From Paenibacillus silagei (lineage in GTDB: Bacteria > Bacillota > Bacilli > Paenibacillales > Paenibacillaceae): 64,000 nt of DNA. The stretch covers positions 186,001 to 250,000 of the forward strand of contig NZ_JAGGLV010000003.1 in assembly GCF_017874735.1 (NCBI RefSeq), read 5' to 3'. A program made the translations under genes and the position numbers. Below, piece after piece: positions 33,013 through 42,506 of the stretch. Numbering within the stretch: position 1 is the stretch's first letter; each line of letters begins with the position of its first letter. The notes under the pieces are model-generated. The model ran no database searches and was not told the origin of the DNA. It saw nothing but the letters and a program-made list of their open reading frames with translations.

Positions 33013-34710
33013 GTGACAATCAAACAAGCCCGGCTAACAGCTCTGACCATGACGTCTCTGCTGACGATCATCAGCGGGTGTTCCGGCTCCAATTCCGGCG
33101 GCGGAAATACGGCGGCAAACAACAGCGGTACTGGTAATAAACCGGCAGCTTCTCAGGCAGCGGGCGGTTCTACAGGCTTCAACCTCTGGCTTGGCTGGAC
33201 GGCGACCATCAATAATGACAGCCTGGTGCAGAAGTATTGGCGGGAAGAGGAGCCGGGGGTAGATGTGAAGCTGGAGGCTACACAGGGCGATGCGATGACA
33301 GCGCTTAACCTGAAGATCAATACCGGCGGGTTCGAGGATGCGGCGATCTTCAGCCGGAACGAGACGGTGAAAAGCGCCATGCGGCGCTCCAAGCAGGTGC
33401 TGCCAGTGGAGCAGTATTTCGACATGCCGGATAAATATCCGGGACTTGCGGCGATTCCGAAGCAATATCTGGAGTTAATGAAGGATGAGGACGGCCATAT
33501 CTGGTCGATTCCGACCTGGTTTGACCAGAACCCGGAGCAGCCTTGGCCGGGCTGGGCCTCGCAGGGCTGGTTCGTCAGAACGGATGTGCTGGAGAAGACA
33601 GGCATGACTACAGCCGATCTGTCAACACTGGATGGGGTTGAGGACTTTCTGAAGAAGGCTACAGAGCAGAAAGACGCCTCCGGCAAAACATTGCTTCCCA
33701 TGTCCTTCCTTATGGACACTAATGATTCGCTCGGCTGGAGTGACGAGAATGCGGTACTGACTGCGTTTGGAGTCAGTACGGGCGGCAATGGCATTCAGAA
33801 GCAGGGGGATCAATTTCTCTTCGCTTATGATAATCCCAATTATAAGGCCGCTTATCAATGGATGAATAAGCTGTACCGGGAGAAGCTGATTGATCCGGAA
33901 GTAGTGACCAATAAGGGAGAGCAATATATTGAGAAGAACAAATCCGGCCGGGTCGCGCTGAATGTAGGCAGCTTCTGGAACATCAACGCAACTGCCTGGG
34001 AGACGCTGGATGGCCCTACTGAGCCAGGCTGGTTCTATGAGGTCATTCCTTTCCCTAAGGTTGCGGGGGTTGAGAAGCTGGGCATTAATCAGGTCACGAA
34101 CCCGAATCCGGGTTATGATGTCTATATCAGCCAGAAGACCAAGAATCTTGAGGCGATTCTGAAATTCCTGGATTACAGCCTGCAGCCGAAGCCGGAACAA
34201 CAGCAGGTAATGAGCGAAGGGCCGGCAGGCAAGTACTGGGACTGGGTGGACCAGCCGCTGGGCAAGTGGAAATTTACAGATGAGACGTATAAGACCGCAC
34301 GCAACTCCGGAGATGCCGCCCAGAAATCCAAGGTGACACCAGAGCTCTATATGACCTCTTCCTACAGTAATCAGTGGTACCCGTGGTGGAACACAGAAGA
34401 TGGCGGTAAGGCAGGCGCAGCCAAGACGATTCAATTCACCGAAGCCATTGGGAAGATGGGCACGATCCGTGTAGCCGAGCCTTATGATCTGATCGAGGTT
34501 AAGCAGGGCGGGGTATGGGAGAAATACTCACTGGAGCTGGAAAATATCCGCAAGGAATACCGGGCTAAGCTGCTGATGGCGGGGGATGATGCCAAATTCG
34601 AAGCGGAGTGGAACGGGTTCCAGGAAGCGCTGGAGAAACGCGGACATTGGAGTGAGGTCAAGGCCGAGTGGTTAAGCAGATATGAGGAAGAAACGAACGC
34701 AGGCAGCTAG
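33013..34710 (+). CDS. Extracellular solute-binding lipoprotein (family 1, LipO/YtcQ-like)
   Basis: A 565-residue lipoprotein: signal peptide with lipobox IISGC (lipidated C23), a short Gly/Asn/Ser linker, then a family-1 solute-binding fold rich in aromatic residues (NLWLGWTATINN, PTWFDQNPEQPWPGWAS), as in oligosaccharide binders. GTG 33013 follows GGGGGAG at seven bases. It supplies cargo to the two permeases upstream. Large binders of this kind in the LplABC group take up pectin, rhamnogalacturonan or mannan fragments; the specific sugar is not evident. Confidence 0.9.
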   Translation: MTIKQARLTALTMTSLLTIISGCSGSNSGGGNTAANNSGTGNKPAASQAAGGSTGFNLWLGWTATINNDSLVQKYWREEEPGVDVKLEATQGDAMTALNLKINTGGFEDAAIFSRNETVKSAMRRSKQVLPVEQYFDMPDKYPGLAAIPKQYLELMKDEDGHIWSIPTWFDQNPEQPWPGWASQGWFVRTDVLEKTGMTTADLSTLDGVEDFLKKATEQKDASGKTLLPMSFLMDTNDSLGWSDENAVLTAFGVSTGGNGIQKQGDQFLFAYDNPNYKAAYQWMNKLYREKLIDPEVVTNKGEQYIEKNKSGRVALNVGSFWNINATAWETLDGPTEPGWFYEVIPFPKVAGVEKLGINQVTNPNPGYDVYISQKTKNLEAILKFLDYSLQPKPEQQQVMSEGPAGKYWDWVDQPLGKWKFTDETYKTARNSGDAAQKSKVTPELYMTSSYSNQWYPWWNTEDGGKAGAAKTIQFTEAIGKMGTIRVAEPYDLIEVKQGGVWEKYSLELENIRKEYRAKLLMAGDDAKFEAEWNGFQEALEKRGHWSEVKAEWLSRYEEETNAGS

Positions 34711-34822
34711 AAACAAGTGGAAACGGCTTTGCTGTCCTTTTAAAGGACGGCACCGTTTCAGCGAGAAATAGAAGGATAATGTATAGCGTGAAACATATAA
34801 ATTCTTAAATTTTAAAATATGC

Positions 34823-34858
34823 CGGAGCGCCCTTCACCTGTGAGGGGGGCTCCCTTTA
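34823..34858 (+). terminator. Terminator after the sugar-binding protein gene
   Basis: GGAGC plus GCCCTTCACC pairs with GGGGGGCTCC around TGTG, followed by CTTTATAG. A second palindrome without T tail (GAAACGG...CCGTTTC) lies 90 bases upstream. It may give partial termination between importer and sensor genes. Confidence 0.55.
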
Positions 34859-34877
34859 TAGTTCGTGGGAGGGCCAT

Positions 34878-36665
34878 ATGATCAAGCAGAGTATAGAAAA
34901 AGGGATTATTCGTATGACCCGGTCCATGAACCTGAGAGGTAAAATTGTCCTGTTCTACGGCCTGATTGTATTCCTTCCTACCGTGCTGCTTGCAGCGGGA
35001 GCAGGCTACCTGATGCTGCAGACCGTCCGGGCCAATTATATTCTGACCATCAGGGAAGCTGTACGCCAGAGTGCGCAGAGCATCGAGTTCCGCAAGCAGA
35101 GCTATGACCTTCTAGCTACACGGACAGCGACAGATGGTGAATTGATCTCAAGAATAACGCGGGATTATACGGATATCTCAGAACAGCTTGGCACCGTCAA
35201 TTACGTGGACAGATCCTTCCTGTTTACCAGCAAATACCTTCCGGGTATTGAGAACTTCCGCATCTACCATACCAATGCTACGCTGGTGCAGGATGGCGGC
35301 CTGTTGTGGAAGCCTGAGGGGCGGATGCTGTCCGGACAGCGTGAGCAAGACTGGTATGCGCAGCGGCTATCTTCTCAGGATAATCTGGTATGGACCAATG
35401 CCAAGGATGACCGAAACAAGCTTGTCGTATCCCACAAAATCCTTGACAGCAATGGGGACGTACACGGGCTGGTCTATCTGCTGCTGGATTATAAAAGCGT
35501 GTTCGCGGAATCCTTCGACCATCCCTTTGACGGCGCCGGGGAGATGTATATCGTTGACGGCAGCCAGCGGATCATTGCCTCCTCAGAACCGTCCGAGATC
35601 GCTACCTCGTTATCCTCCTCCTCATTAAGTGAATACTGGGGCAGGCCTGACGGAACTACCCGGACTAACAACGGAACGGTACTGATTACACAGGAGATCA
35701 AATCCGGCTGGCGGGTTGGCGCACTGGTACATCTGGACCGCCTGGAGGAGCAGTCCAGACGGATTCTGTATTATATCGCAGCGGGAATAGCGTTCTTCCT
35801 GCTGTTGTCTGTTTTCCTGATTATGATTGTCCTGAAGAATATCATCTGGCGGATACGCAAGCTGGGGAACCGGATGACGGATATATCGGAAGGATATTTC
35901 GAAGTAAAGGTGAAGAACCGGGACAAGGATGAGCTGGGCGAGCTGGAGGTGCTGTTTAACTCCATGTCAGGGCGGCTCGGGAAGCTGGTTGAAGAGCATA
36001 CGGAAGCGCTGCTTAAGGAGCGCGAGCAATCGTTTCGGGCGCTGCAGGCACAGATTAATCCGCACTTCATTTACAACTCGCTTAGCCTGATCCGCTGGCG
36101 GGCGCTGGATCTGCAGGATGAGCTGCAAGTCCGCACGATAGATGCGCTGACGACCTTTTACCGGCTGGCACTGGGCAATCAGGATAATGTAACCCGGCTG
36201 AGCGATGAACTGGAGCATGTGAAGGCGTATATCGATATCCAGCAGCTCCGTTATCCGGGCCAGGTGTCGGTGGAGTGGGAGGTGGAGCCGGAGATCCTGA
36301 ATCTCTATACCATCAAGCTAATCCTGCAGCCGATTGTAGAGAACTGTTATCTGCATGGAGTCATTACGGCCAGGAAGCATGCTTTTATTCAGATTACGGC
36401 CGAACGCAGAGGGGATGAGGTGCGCATTCAGGTTTTTGACAACGGGCAAGGGATCGGACAGGATAAGCTTGAAAAGATACGCTCCGGTACCTACAGCGGC
36501 ACGAGGAACGGATTCGGCATGAACAATATCAGGGAACGTCTGGCACTATATTTCGGTTCCGGGGGCCGCCTTGAAATCGACAGTGCAGAAGACGAATGGA
36601 CGGTGGTAACCATCCATATTCCGCTCTGCGTAGAACGTCCCGAGCTGAAGAAGAAGGAGGGGTAA
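34878..36665 (+). CDS. Sensor histidine kinase, YesM-like (LytS-type kinase domain)
   Basis: A 595-residue two-helix membrane kinase: helix near residues 23-45, an extracytoplasmic Cache-like domain to about 300, second helix 305-325, HAMP, and a His_kinase domain with QAQINPHFIYNSLS (H396), the N-box LILQPIVENCYLHGV and the G-box GFGMNNIRERL. GGGAGGG precedes the ATG. Its partner regulator starts one base after its stop. In Paenibacillus and Bacillus, YesMN pairs next to LplABC-like importers sense extracellular oligosaccharides and induce uptake and hydrolase genes, so this pair probably controls the importer and the GH2 gene. Confidence 0.92.
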   Translation: MIKQSIEKGIIRMTRSMNLRGKIVLFYGLIVFLPTVLLAAGAGYLMLQTVRANYILTIREAVRQSAQSIEFRKQSYDLLATRTATDGELISRITRDYTDISEQLGTVNYVDRSFLFTSKYLPGIENFRIYHTNATLVQDGGLLWKPEGRMLSGQREQDWYAQRLSSQDNLVWTNAKDDRNKLVVSHKILDSNGDVHGLVYLLLDYKSVFAESFDHPFDGAGEMYIVDGSQRIIASSEPSEIATSLSSSSLSEYWGRPDGTTRTNNGTVLITQEIKSGWRVGALVHLDRLEEQSRRILYYIAAGIAFFLLLSVFLIMIVLKNIIWRIRKLGNRMTDISEGYFEVKVKNRDKDELGELEVLFNSMSGRLGKLVEEHTEALLKEREQSFRALQAQINPHFIYNSLSLIRWRALDLQDELQVRTIDALTTFYRLALGNQDNVTRLSDELEHVKAYIDIQQLRYPGQVSVEWEVEPEILNLYTIKLILQPIVENCYLHGVITARKHAFIQITAERRGDEVRIQVFDNGQGIGQDKLEKIRSGTYSGTRNGFGMNNIRERLALYFGSGGRLEIDSAEDEWTVVTIHIPLCVERPELKKKEG

Positions 36666-36666
36666 C

Positions 36667-38271
36667 ATGCGTGCATTGATTGTTGACGATGAGCCCATGC
36701 AGATTCAAGGTCTCCTCCGGCATATCCGCTGGGAGGCGCTAGGCTATAGGGCGCCTCTTACCGCCCGATCCGGGATGGAAGCGCTCGCTATATTGCAGGA
36801 GAACAAAGTGGATGTGCTCATTACCGATGTGGCAATGCCCGGGATGACCGGAATCGAGCTGCTCGCCAGAATTCAGGCTGATTATCCGCAGCAGCAGTCT
36901 ATGCAGACGATAATCATCAGCGGCTTCGATGAATTTGAATTCGTGCAGGAGGCGATCCAGCTTGGGGCTAAGGCCTATGTGCTGAAGCCGGTCAAGACGC
37001 AGGAGCTGGAACAGAAGCTGGAGGCTCTCCGCGCAGCAGCTGAGAAGAAAAAACTGCTGGAGCAGGAAACAGCCCTGCTCAAGGAGAAGGTTACAGAGAG
37101 CCGGGAAGTGTTGCTGGAGCGTTTCATTAAGGATCTGACCGGAGGCTGGATTCACAGTGATGAACTGCTGGATTCGTGGCGGCGTCTGCTTGATCTTCCG
37201 GCAGGAGATTGGCAGGCTACGCTGTTTCTGTTCGACTGTGACAGTCTTCACCTGCATCATAGCCATGATGCTAAGGAACAGATTCTGCTGGGTGAAGGCC
37301 TGCAGAATGCGGTGAAGCTTGGGCTGGCCGGCTTCTCCGGCGCTTATATCGGGAAAGCGGGAGCAGGGGAGAGCGCTGTGCTGGTTCTGGAAGCGGTTCC
37401 GCAGGTGCGGGCCAGTCTGGAGAAGCAGCTAAGCTTCATTCAGGAAGTGCTTCAGGAACAATATGGTGCTTCCGTTACGGTCGGGGTCAGCAGAATGGCG
37501 TGCAGTTGGACGGAAATTCCGCTCCTGTATAAAGAGGTCCGGCATATGATTGCCGATGCACGGCTTGCCGGATATGGGCAGATTGTATATTGTGACCGGC
37601 ATCTGATGAACGAATATCATGATTTCCGGCTGCGTGAGGAGTATATCCCGGAGATCGTCAAGCTGATTGAGCTTGGGGAGAACAGCAAGGCGTCGGCTTA
37701 TGCAAGCCATGCTTTTGAGATGATGCTGGCCGGAGAGCCAATCTCCTTCTCTTATGTGCAGGCGTTCGGCATGGGACTGCTCAGCGAGCTGGCACGCAAG
37801 CTTAAGCGGAATCAGGACACGGATACCGAAACGAATATTCTGATGTGGCAGCGCTTAATTGACTGCACCGGAGTGGAGGAAGTGCGGAAGGTCGTGCTGG
37901 AATATCTCGTTCATTATACACAGCATAAGCAGAAGGAGCAGACTGCACAGCAGCATCATCTGATCCAGCAGGTCCGTCAGCATCTGGCTGAACATCTGCA
38001 GGAGAATCTGACGGTGAAGCAGCTGGCCGGCCTGTACCATCTGAATTCAAGTTATTTAAGTGTACTGTTCAAAAAAGAAACAGGCCAGACGATCTCCGAA
38101 TATGTCCAGGAAACGCGTATGAATAAGGCCAAGGAGCTGCTCCGTGATCCTGGCATTAAGGTCTATGAAGTCGCGGAGCAGGTAGGCTTTCAGACGGCGG
38201 CCTATTTCGCCTTCCTCTTCAAGAAGACCACCGGTACTACCCCGCAAGAGTATAGAGATTACCATTACTAG
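36667..38271 (+). CDS. Response regulator with AraC-type DNA-binding domain, YesN-like
   Basis: The 534-residue product has a receiver domain (D54 in VLITDVAMPGM, K in YVLKPVKTQEL), a long coiled middle region of about 270 residues, and a C-terminal AraC helix-turn-helix pair (LTVKQLAGLYHLNSSYLSVLFK and VYEVAEQVGFQTAAYFAFLFK). It is the partner of the YesM-like kinase. Its stop codon overlaps the ribosome site of the GH2 gene, so kinase, regulator and glycosidase are translated as a set. Confidence 0.92.
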   Translation: MRALIVDDEPMQIQGLLRHIRWEALGYRAPLTARSGMEALAILQENKVDVLITDVAMPGMTGIELLARIQADYPQQQSMQTIIISGFDEFEFVQEAIQLGAKAYVLKPVKTQELEQKLEALRAAAEKKKLLEQETALLKEKVTESREVLLERFIKDLTGGWIHSDELLDSWRRLLDLPAGDWQATLFLFDCDSLHLHHSHDAKEQILLGEGLQNAVKLGLAGFSGAYIGKAGAGESAVLVLEAVPQVRASLEKQLSFIQEVLQEQYGASVTVGVSRMACSWTEIPLLYKEVRHMIADARLAGYGQIVYCDRHLMNEYHDFRLREEYIPEIVKLIELGENSKASAYASHAFEMMLAGEPISFSYVQAFGMGLLSELARKLKRNQDTDTETNILMWQRLIDCTGVEEVRKVVLEYLVHYTQHKQKEQTAQQHHLIQQVRQHLAEHLQENLTVKQLAGLYHLNSSYLSVLFKKETGQTISEYVQETRMNKAKELLRDPGIKVYEVAEQVGFQTAAYFAFLFKKTTGTTPQEYRDYHY

Positions 38272-38282
38272 GAGTGATAATT

Positions 38283-41093
38283 GTGCTGTCAAAGATCAGC
38301 CTTGAAGGCGAATGGAAGCTGCAGCTGGAAGAGAAGGGGCAAGGACTGGTGCTACCTTTTACCGATGTAATTATGCTGCCGGGAACTACCTCCTTCGCCC
38401 GTAAAGGGCCGAAGAATACCGAGATTCTCGTAGGCGCACTAACGGATGAATATCTGTACGAAGGACCGGTCTGGTACTCCAGAGAGGTTGTGATTCCGGA
38501 AGAGCTGGCAGGTAAGCACTGCTGCTTATATCTGGAACGTACAAGGCTTACCACCCTCTGGCTGGACGGTCAGGAGATCGGCAGCCGCGACAGCTTGAAT
38601 ACTCCGCATGTATATGAGCTGCCGCAGCTGCAGCCCGGGAGTCATACGCTTACTATCCGGGTGGACAACACCGGCTATCCGACCAAAGGCGGGCATATGA
38701 CCTCGCCGGACACCCAGACCAACTGGAACGGAATTACCGGGCGGATGGAGCTGCAGTTCTATGGGGAAGCCCGGATTAGCGGCATCCGGCTGAAGTCTGA
38801 TCTGCCTGCACGTTCGGTGCAGATCTCGGCAACGCTGGAGAGCATGCAAGGTGCTACACTCGCGGTATCTGCTAATAGCTTCAATAGTGAGATAACACAT
38901 TCCGTAGAGGAACAGGAATATGTCATCGCACCGGGTCCGTTCACTATAGACTATGCACTGGGTCCCGATGCGCTGCTGTGGAGTGAATTCGCTCCCAATC
39001 TGTATACTGTCAGCCTTGTTCTCAAGGGCAGCGATGGAATTCCCGTGGACCGGCAGGAGGTGATCTTTGGGCTTAAGTCATTCCGGGCTGAGGGGGACAA
39101 GTTCACCATTAATGGGGAAAAGACTTTTCTGCGCGGCAAGCATGACGGCCTGATCTTTCCACTTACTGGCTATGCTCCAACAGACGTAGAAGAGTGGGTG
39201 CGGATTCTGGGTATTGCGAAGTCTTACGGGATCAATCATTACCGCTTCCACACCTGCTGCCCCCCGGAGGCTGCGTTCACCGCTGCCGATCTGCTCGGGA
39301 TCTACATGCAGCCGGAGCTGCCGTTCTGGGGCACGATTACAGTAGAGACGGACGAAGGACATAACCAGGTGGAGCAGGATTATCTGATCAGTGAAGGATA
39401 CTCCATCCTGCGGGAATTCGGCAATCATCCTTCCTTCGTCATGATGTCGCTAGGCAATGAGTTATGGGGCAGCAAGGAGCGGATTGATTCATTCCTGAAG
39501 GACTACAAGGCATTCGATGACCGGCCGTTATACACCCAAGGCTCCAATAATCATCAATGGGTGCCTGAAGTGCTGGAGCATGATGACTTCTTCAGCGGTG
39601 TGCGCTTCACGCGCGACCGGCTGTTCAGAGGGTCCTATGCCATGTGCGATGCTCCGCTAGGCCATGTCCAGACCTCGCTGCCAAGTACAATGAAGGATTA
39701 CGACGATCAGATTGTTCCGCCGGGCTTCGGGAATGGTGAAGGAGTGTCCGTCGAGGCAGGCGGCGAGATCCTGATCCAGTACGGTACCGAAGCCAAGGCC
39801 GTACAATCCGGCAGTGAGTCCGGTGAATGGATACCACAGGTTCCGGTAATCTCGCATGAGATTGGACAATATGCAACGTTTCCGAATTTTGCGGAAATTG
39901 AGAAATATACCGGTTCGCTCAAAGCGGAGAATTTCATTATCTTCCGGGAACGGCTGGAGAGCAAGGGGCTTGGCCATCTGGCCGATGCATACTTCAAAAG
40001 CTCAGGCCAGCTCGCTGTCGCCTGCTACAAGGAAGAGCTTGAGGCTGCCTTCCGTTCCCGCCGGCTAGCGGGATTCCAGCTTCTGGATCTCCAGGACTTC
40101 AGCGGCCAGGGTACAGCATTGGTAGGTGTTCTGGATGCCTTCATGGATTCCAAGGGGCTGATTAGCCCGGAAGAGTGGCGGACCTTCTGTAATGATGCCG
40201 TGCTGCTGGCAAGATTCCCTAAATACAACTACGGCGCCGGGGAGACCTTCGAGGCCCATGTGGAGCTGAGCTGCTTCCGCAGCGGCATGCCGGATGCCAT
40301 TGAGCTGCACTGGGAGCTTGCGGTTGAAGGGAGAGCCCGGACAACGGGCTCAGCCGGAGCCTTTATTCCTGCCGGAACCCATTACATTGACATTTGTGAT
40401 CTGGCGATTGAGCTTCCTGCGGTTGACCGGATGAGCCGTGCGGAGCTGGCGCTTCGGGTCCAAGGAACCGATATCCGCAAAAGCTACGACTTGTGGATAT
40501 ATCCTGAGCAGAGGGATAAACCGCTTGAAGCTGAAGGCATCCATGTGTTCACAGAGCTGTCTGAGGAGGCAGTCTCCCTGCTGGAGCAAGGCGGCAACGT
40601 GCTGCTGATGCCGGAGCCGGAGTCGGTTCAGAACGGAATCGAAGGCTATTATTGCACGGATTTCTGGTGCTACCCGATGTTCCGCTCGATCTCGGAGAGC
40701 ATGAACCGGCCGGTTCCCATCGGTACGATGGGCCTGCTGATCGATAACGGGCATCCGGTGCTGCGCGATTTCCCGAGTGAAACGCATTCCACCTACCCGT
40801 GGTGGACTATCGCCCAGCATTCCAAATCGCTTATCATGGATGAGGCGGACTGCAGCTGGAATCCCATCGTACAGACCATCGATAATTTCGAGCGTAATCA
40901 CAAGCTGAGTTTCCTCACAGAGTGCCGCGTAGGTAACGGTAATCTGCTGCTGTGTGTACTGGATGCCGCTAAGGTGAGCCGGACCACTGAAGGCAGACAA
41001 TTCTTGACCAGCATAGCCGGTTATATGAATTCTGCTGATTTCCAGCCGCAGTACCGGGCAACGATTGCAGAGATTCAGGCATTGATTCGTTAA
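38283..41093 (+). CDS. Glycoside hydrolase family 2 enzyme
   Basis: A 936-residue cytoplasmic glycosidase with GH2 order: sugar-binding jelly roll (GPVWYSREVVIPEEL), Ig-like domain, then a TIM barrel opening GEKTFLRGKHD. The acid/base is E393 in SLGNELWG and the likely nucleophile is E526 in ISHEIGQ. GTG 38283 follows AGGAG at eight bases; an earlier GTG lies inside that site. The family includes beta-galactosidases, glucuronidases, mannosidases and rhamnogalacturonan-related enzymes. The H-E-I-G-Q nucleophile context suggests a less studied GH2 subgroup. It is coupled to the YesMN pair and would process sugars brought in by the importer. Confidence 0.85.
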   Translation: MLSKISLEGEWKLQLEEKGQGLVLPFTDVIMLPGTTSFARKGPKNTEILVGALTDEYLYEGPVWYSREVVIPEELAGKHCCLYLERTRLTTLWLDGQEIGSRDSLNTPHVYELPQLQPGSHTLTIRVDNTGYPTKGGHMTSPDTQTNWNGITGRMELQFYGEARISGIRLKSDLPARSVQISATLESMQGATLAVSANSFNSEITHSVEEQEYVIAPGPFTIDYALGPDALLWSEFAPNLYTVSLVLKGSDGIPVDRQEVIFGLKSFRAEGDKFTINGEKTFLRGKHDGLIFPLTGYAPTDVEEWVRILGIAKSYGINHYRFHTCCPPEAAFTAADLLGIYMQPELPFWGTITVETDEGHNQVEQDYLISEGYSILREFGNHPSFVMMSLGNELWGSKERIDSFLKDYKAFDDRPLYTQGSNNHQWVPEVLEHDDFFSGVRFTRDRLFRGSYAMCDAPLGHVQTSLPSTMKDYDDQIVPPGFGNGEGVSVEAGGEILIQYGTEAKAVQSGSESGEWIPQVPVISHEIGQYATFPNFAEIEKYTGSLKAENFIIFRERLESKGLGHLADAYFKSSGQLAVACYKEELEAAFRSRRLAGFQLLDLQDFSGQGTALVGVLDAFMDSKGLISPEEWRTFCNDAVLLARFPKYNYGAGETFEAHVELSCFRSGMPDAIELHWELAVEGRARTTGSAGAFIPAGTHYIDICDLAIELPAVDRMSRAELALRVQGTDIRKSYDLWIYPEQRDKPLEAEGIHVFTELSEEAVSLLEQGGNVLLMPEPESVQNGIEGYYCTDFWCYPMFRSISESMNRPVPIGTMGLLIDNGHPVLRDFPSETHSTYPWWTIAQHSKSLIMDEADCSWNPIVQTIDNFERNHKLSFLTECRVGNGNLLLCVLDAAKVSRTTEGRQFLTSIAGYMNSADFQPQYRATIAEIQALIR

Positions 41094-41105
41094 AAGACTG
41101 GGTAG

Positions 41106-41148
41106 AGCTGTCCCACAGCCGTGAAGCGGCTGGTTGGGGCAGCTTTTT
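41106..41148 (+). terminator. Terminator after the GH2 gene
   Basis: Outer arms AGCTGTCCCA and TGGGGCAGCT and an inner AGCCG/CGGCT hairpin, followed by five Ts, 13 bases past the stop. Confidence 0.9.
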
Positions 41149-41184
41149 AGAATGCGGAAGCCTCGTTTGAAGCTAATATTCGGA

Positions 41185-41415
41185 GATAGGTGTATTCCGT
41201 GCAATTAAAACTAGCAAAAAGGAAGGCATTCTGCTTCTAACTGTAGTTTGTACAACTAAAATTGCCCGAATGAGCGAAAACCCGGCTGTGAGGGAATTTT
41301 AAATGTACCTTATACAACTAAACATACTTTCGGTAGAAAATCGAATGATTTAGCTGTACAGATTGCAATTAAGCCCAACTGTGTACCTTTACCAGACGCT
41401 CGGCAAACCCTCAGC
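41185..41415 (+). repeat. Intergenic repeat element H2, second copy of H1
   Basis: Blocks TGTATTCCGTGCAATTAAAA, TTTGTACAACTAAAATTGCC and ATACAACTAAACA are spaced 51 and 62 bases apart, as in H1 near 14.7 kb, followed by TTTAGCTGTACAGATTGCA and AACCCTCAGC. H1 and H2 share block order and both end at the same motif. Both follow a terminator. No gene is visible. Confidence 0.8.
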
Positions 41416-41441
41416 TTGTAGTGGGTTAATGTGTTAATGGG

Positions 41442-42347
41442 TTATTGTATTACTCGCAAGGCTAAATCTGCTACCTCCCTAGTTTCCCGAATATACTCCA
41501 TGAACCTTCTGGAGGCGGGGGACAGATAATGGTCCCGCCGCCATTGCAGGCCCACCTCCCATTCCCAGCCCGGTTCCTGGATGGGAATCCAGACCAGACC
41601 GTCAAGCATCAGTCCCAGCGTCTGCGGAAGCACGGATACGCCGAGCCCGGCTTTGATGAAGCCTGCCACAGTAATCAGATCCTCTGCATAATAGGTGGGA
41701 GCCAGTTCGAAATTAGTATTTTGGAAGAGGGAGGTAATGGTGTCCCTGAGTCCGCAATTCGTCTTCAGTCCCACAAACGGCTCACCCGACAGCTCGAACA
41801 GACTCAATGAGGAACGCGATGCGAACCGGTGGGAACTGGAGACCACAATATAAATCGGTAATCTGCGAAACACCATCCATTCCTTATTCTCCGCCGTAGT
41901 CTCTCTAGACGTAATCAGCATATCCGAGGTCCCGTTATCCAGCGCTTCGTCGATATCCCCGTGATTCCCCTGATACAGATCAAACCGCACTTTCGGATGG
42001 TCTGCCTGATAGTCTCTGATAAGCGATGGGATCAGGTCCACGCCAAGAATATTCAGATAAGACAGATGAACGGTTCCGCTCTCCGCATTGGCCGACTCCT
42101 CAATCTCCCGCACCCCATTCCCGATACTGCGCAGCGCTTCTTCGACCCGTGAACTGAACATAACCCCATAGCGGTTCAACTGGACATTGCGGCCCTTACG
42201 CTCGAATAAAGGAACCCCCAGCTCGCTCTCCAGTTTGGAAATCGCATGGCTCAAGGCAGGCTGCGTAATTCGCAGCGCTTTGGACGCTGAGGTCATATGC
42301 TCAAGCCGGGCTACGGTCAGAAAGTACTCCAATTGTGTAAGCTCCAT
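41442..42347 (-). CDS. LysR-family transcriptional regulator
   Basis: A 301-residue LTTR with N-terminal winged helix (EYFLTVARLEHMTSASKALRITQPALSHAISKLE) and an effector-binding domain. The opening MELTQLEYFLTVARLEHMT is shared with the second LysR of this window, so both belong to the YwqM/CynR-like branch. It is divergent from an SDR gene whose promoter region holds a T-N11-A-like dyad. Regulation of that gene is inferred from layout. Confidence 0.9.
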   Translation of the reverse strand: MELTQLEYFLTVARLEHMTSASKALRITQPALSHAISKLESELGVPLFERKGRNVQLNRYGVMFSSRVEEALRSIGNGVREIEESANAESGTVHLSYLNILGVDLIPSLIRDYQADHPKVRFDLYQGNHGDIDEALDNGTSDMLITSRETTAENKEWMVFRRLPIYIVVSSSHRFASRSSLSLFELSGEPFVGLKTNCGLRDTITSLFQNTNFELAPTYYAEDLITVAGFIKAGLGVSVLPQTLGLMLDGLVWIPIQEPGWEWEVGLQWRRDHYLSPASRRFMEYIRETREVADLALRVIQ

Positions 42348-42377
42348 GCAGGCAGCCTCCTTTATATATTAATATTA

Positions 42378-42394
42378 TTCATGACTTTAATGAA
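42378..42394. promoter_or_regulatory. Candidate LysR box between the LysR and SDR genes
   Basis: TTCAT-N7-ATGAA is a perfect dyad, embedded in an A/T-rich region with ATTAT on one side and AATAAT on the other, 30 bases from the LysR start and 112 from the SDR start. Spacing matches LysR-type sites. Confidence 0.5.
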
Positions 42395-42506
42395 AATAAT
42401 AAATTAGACGCTCATATTAATCAAGTCTAATATATACATATAGACCTTAGGGCGGCTGGACTTCCAGCCTATCCTGAGGAATCCCTAATGAAATGAGGCT
42501 GTAACG

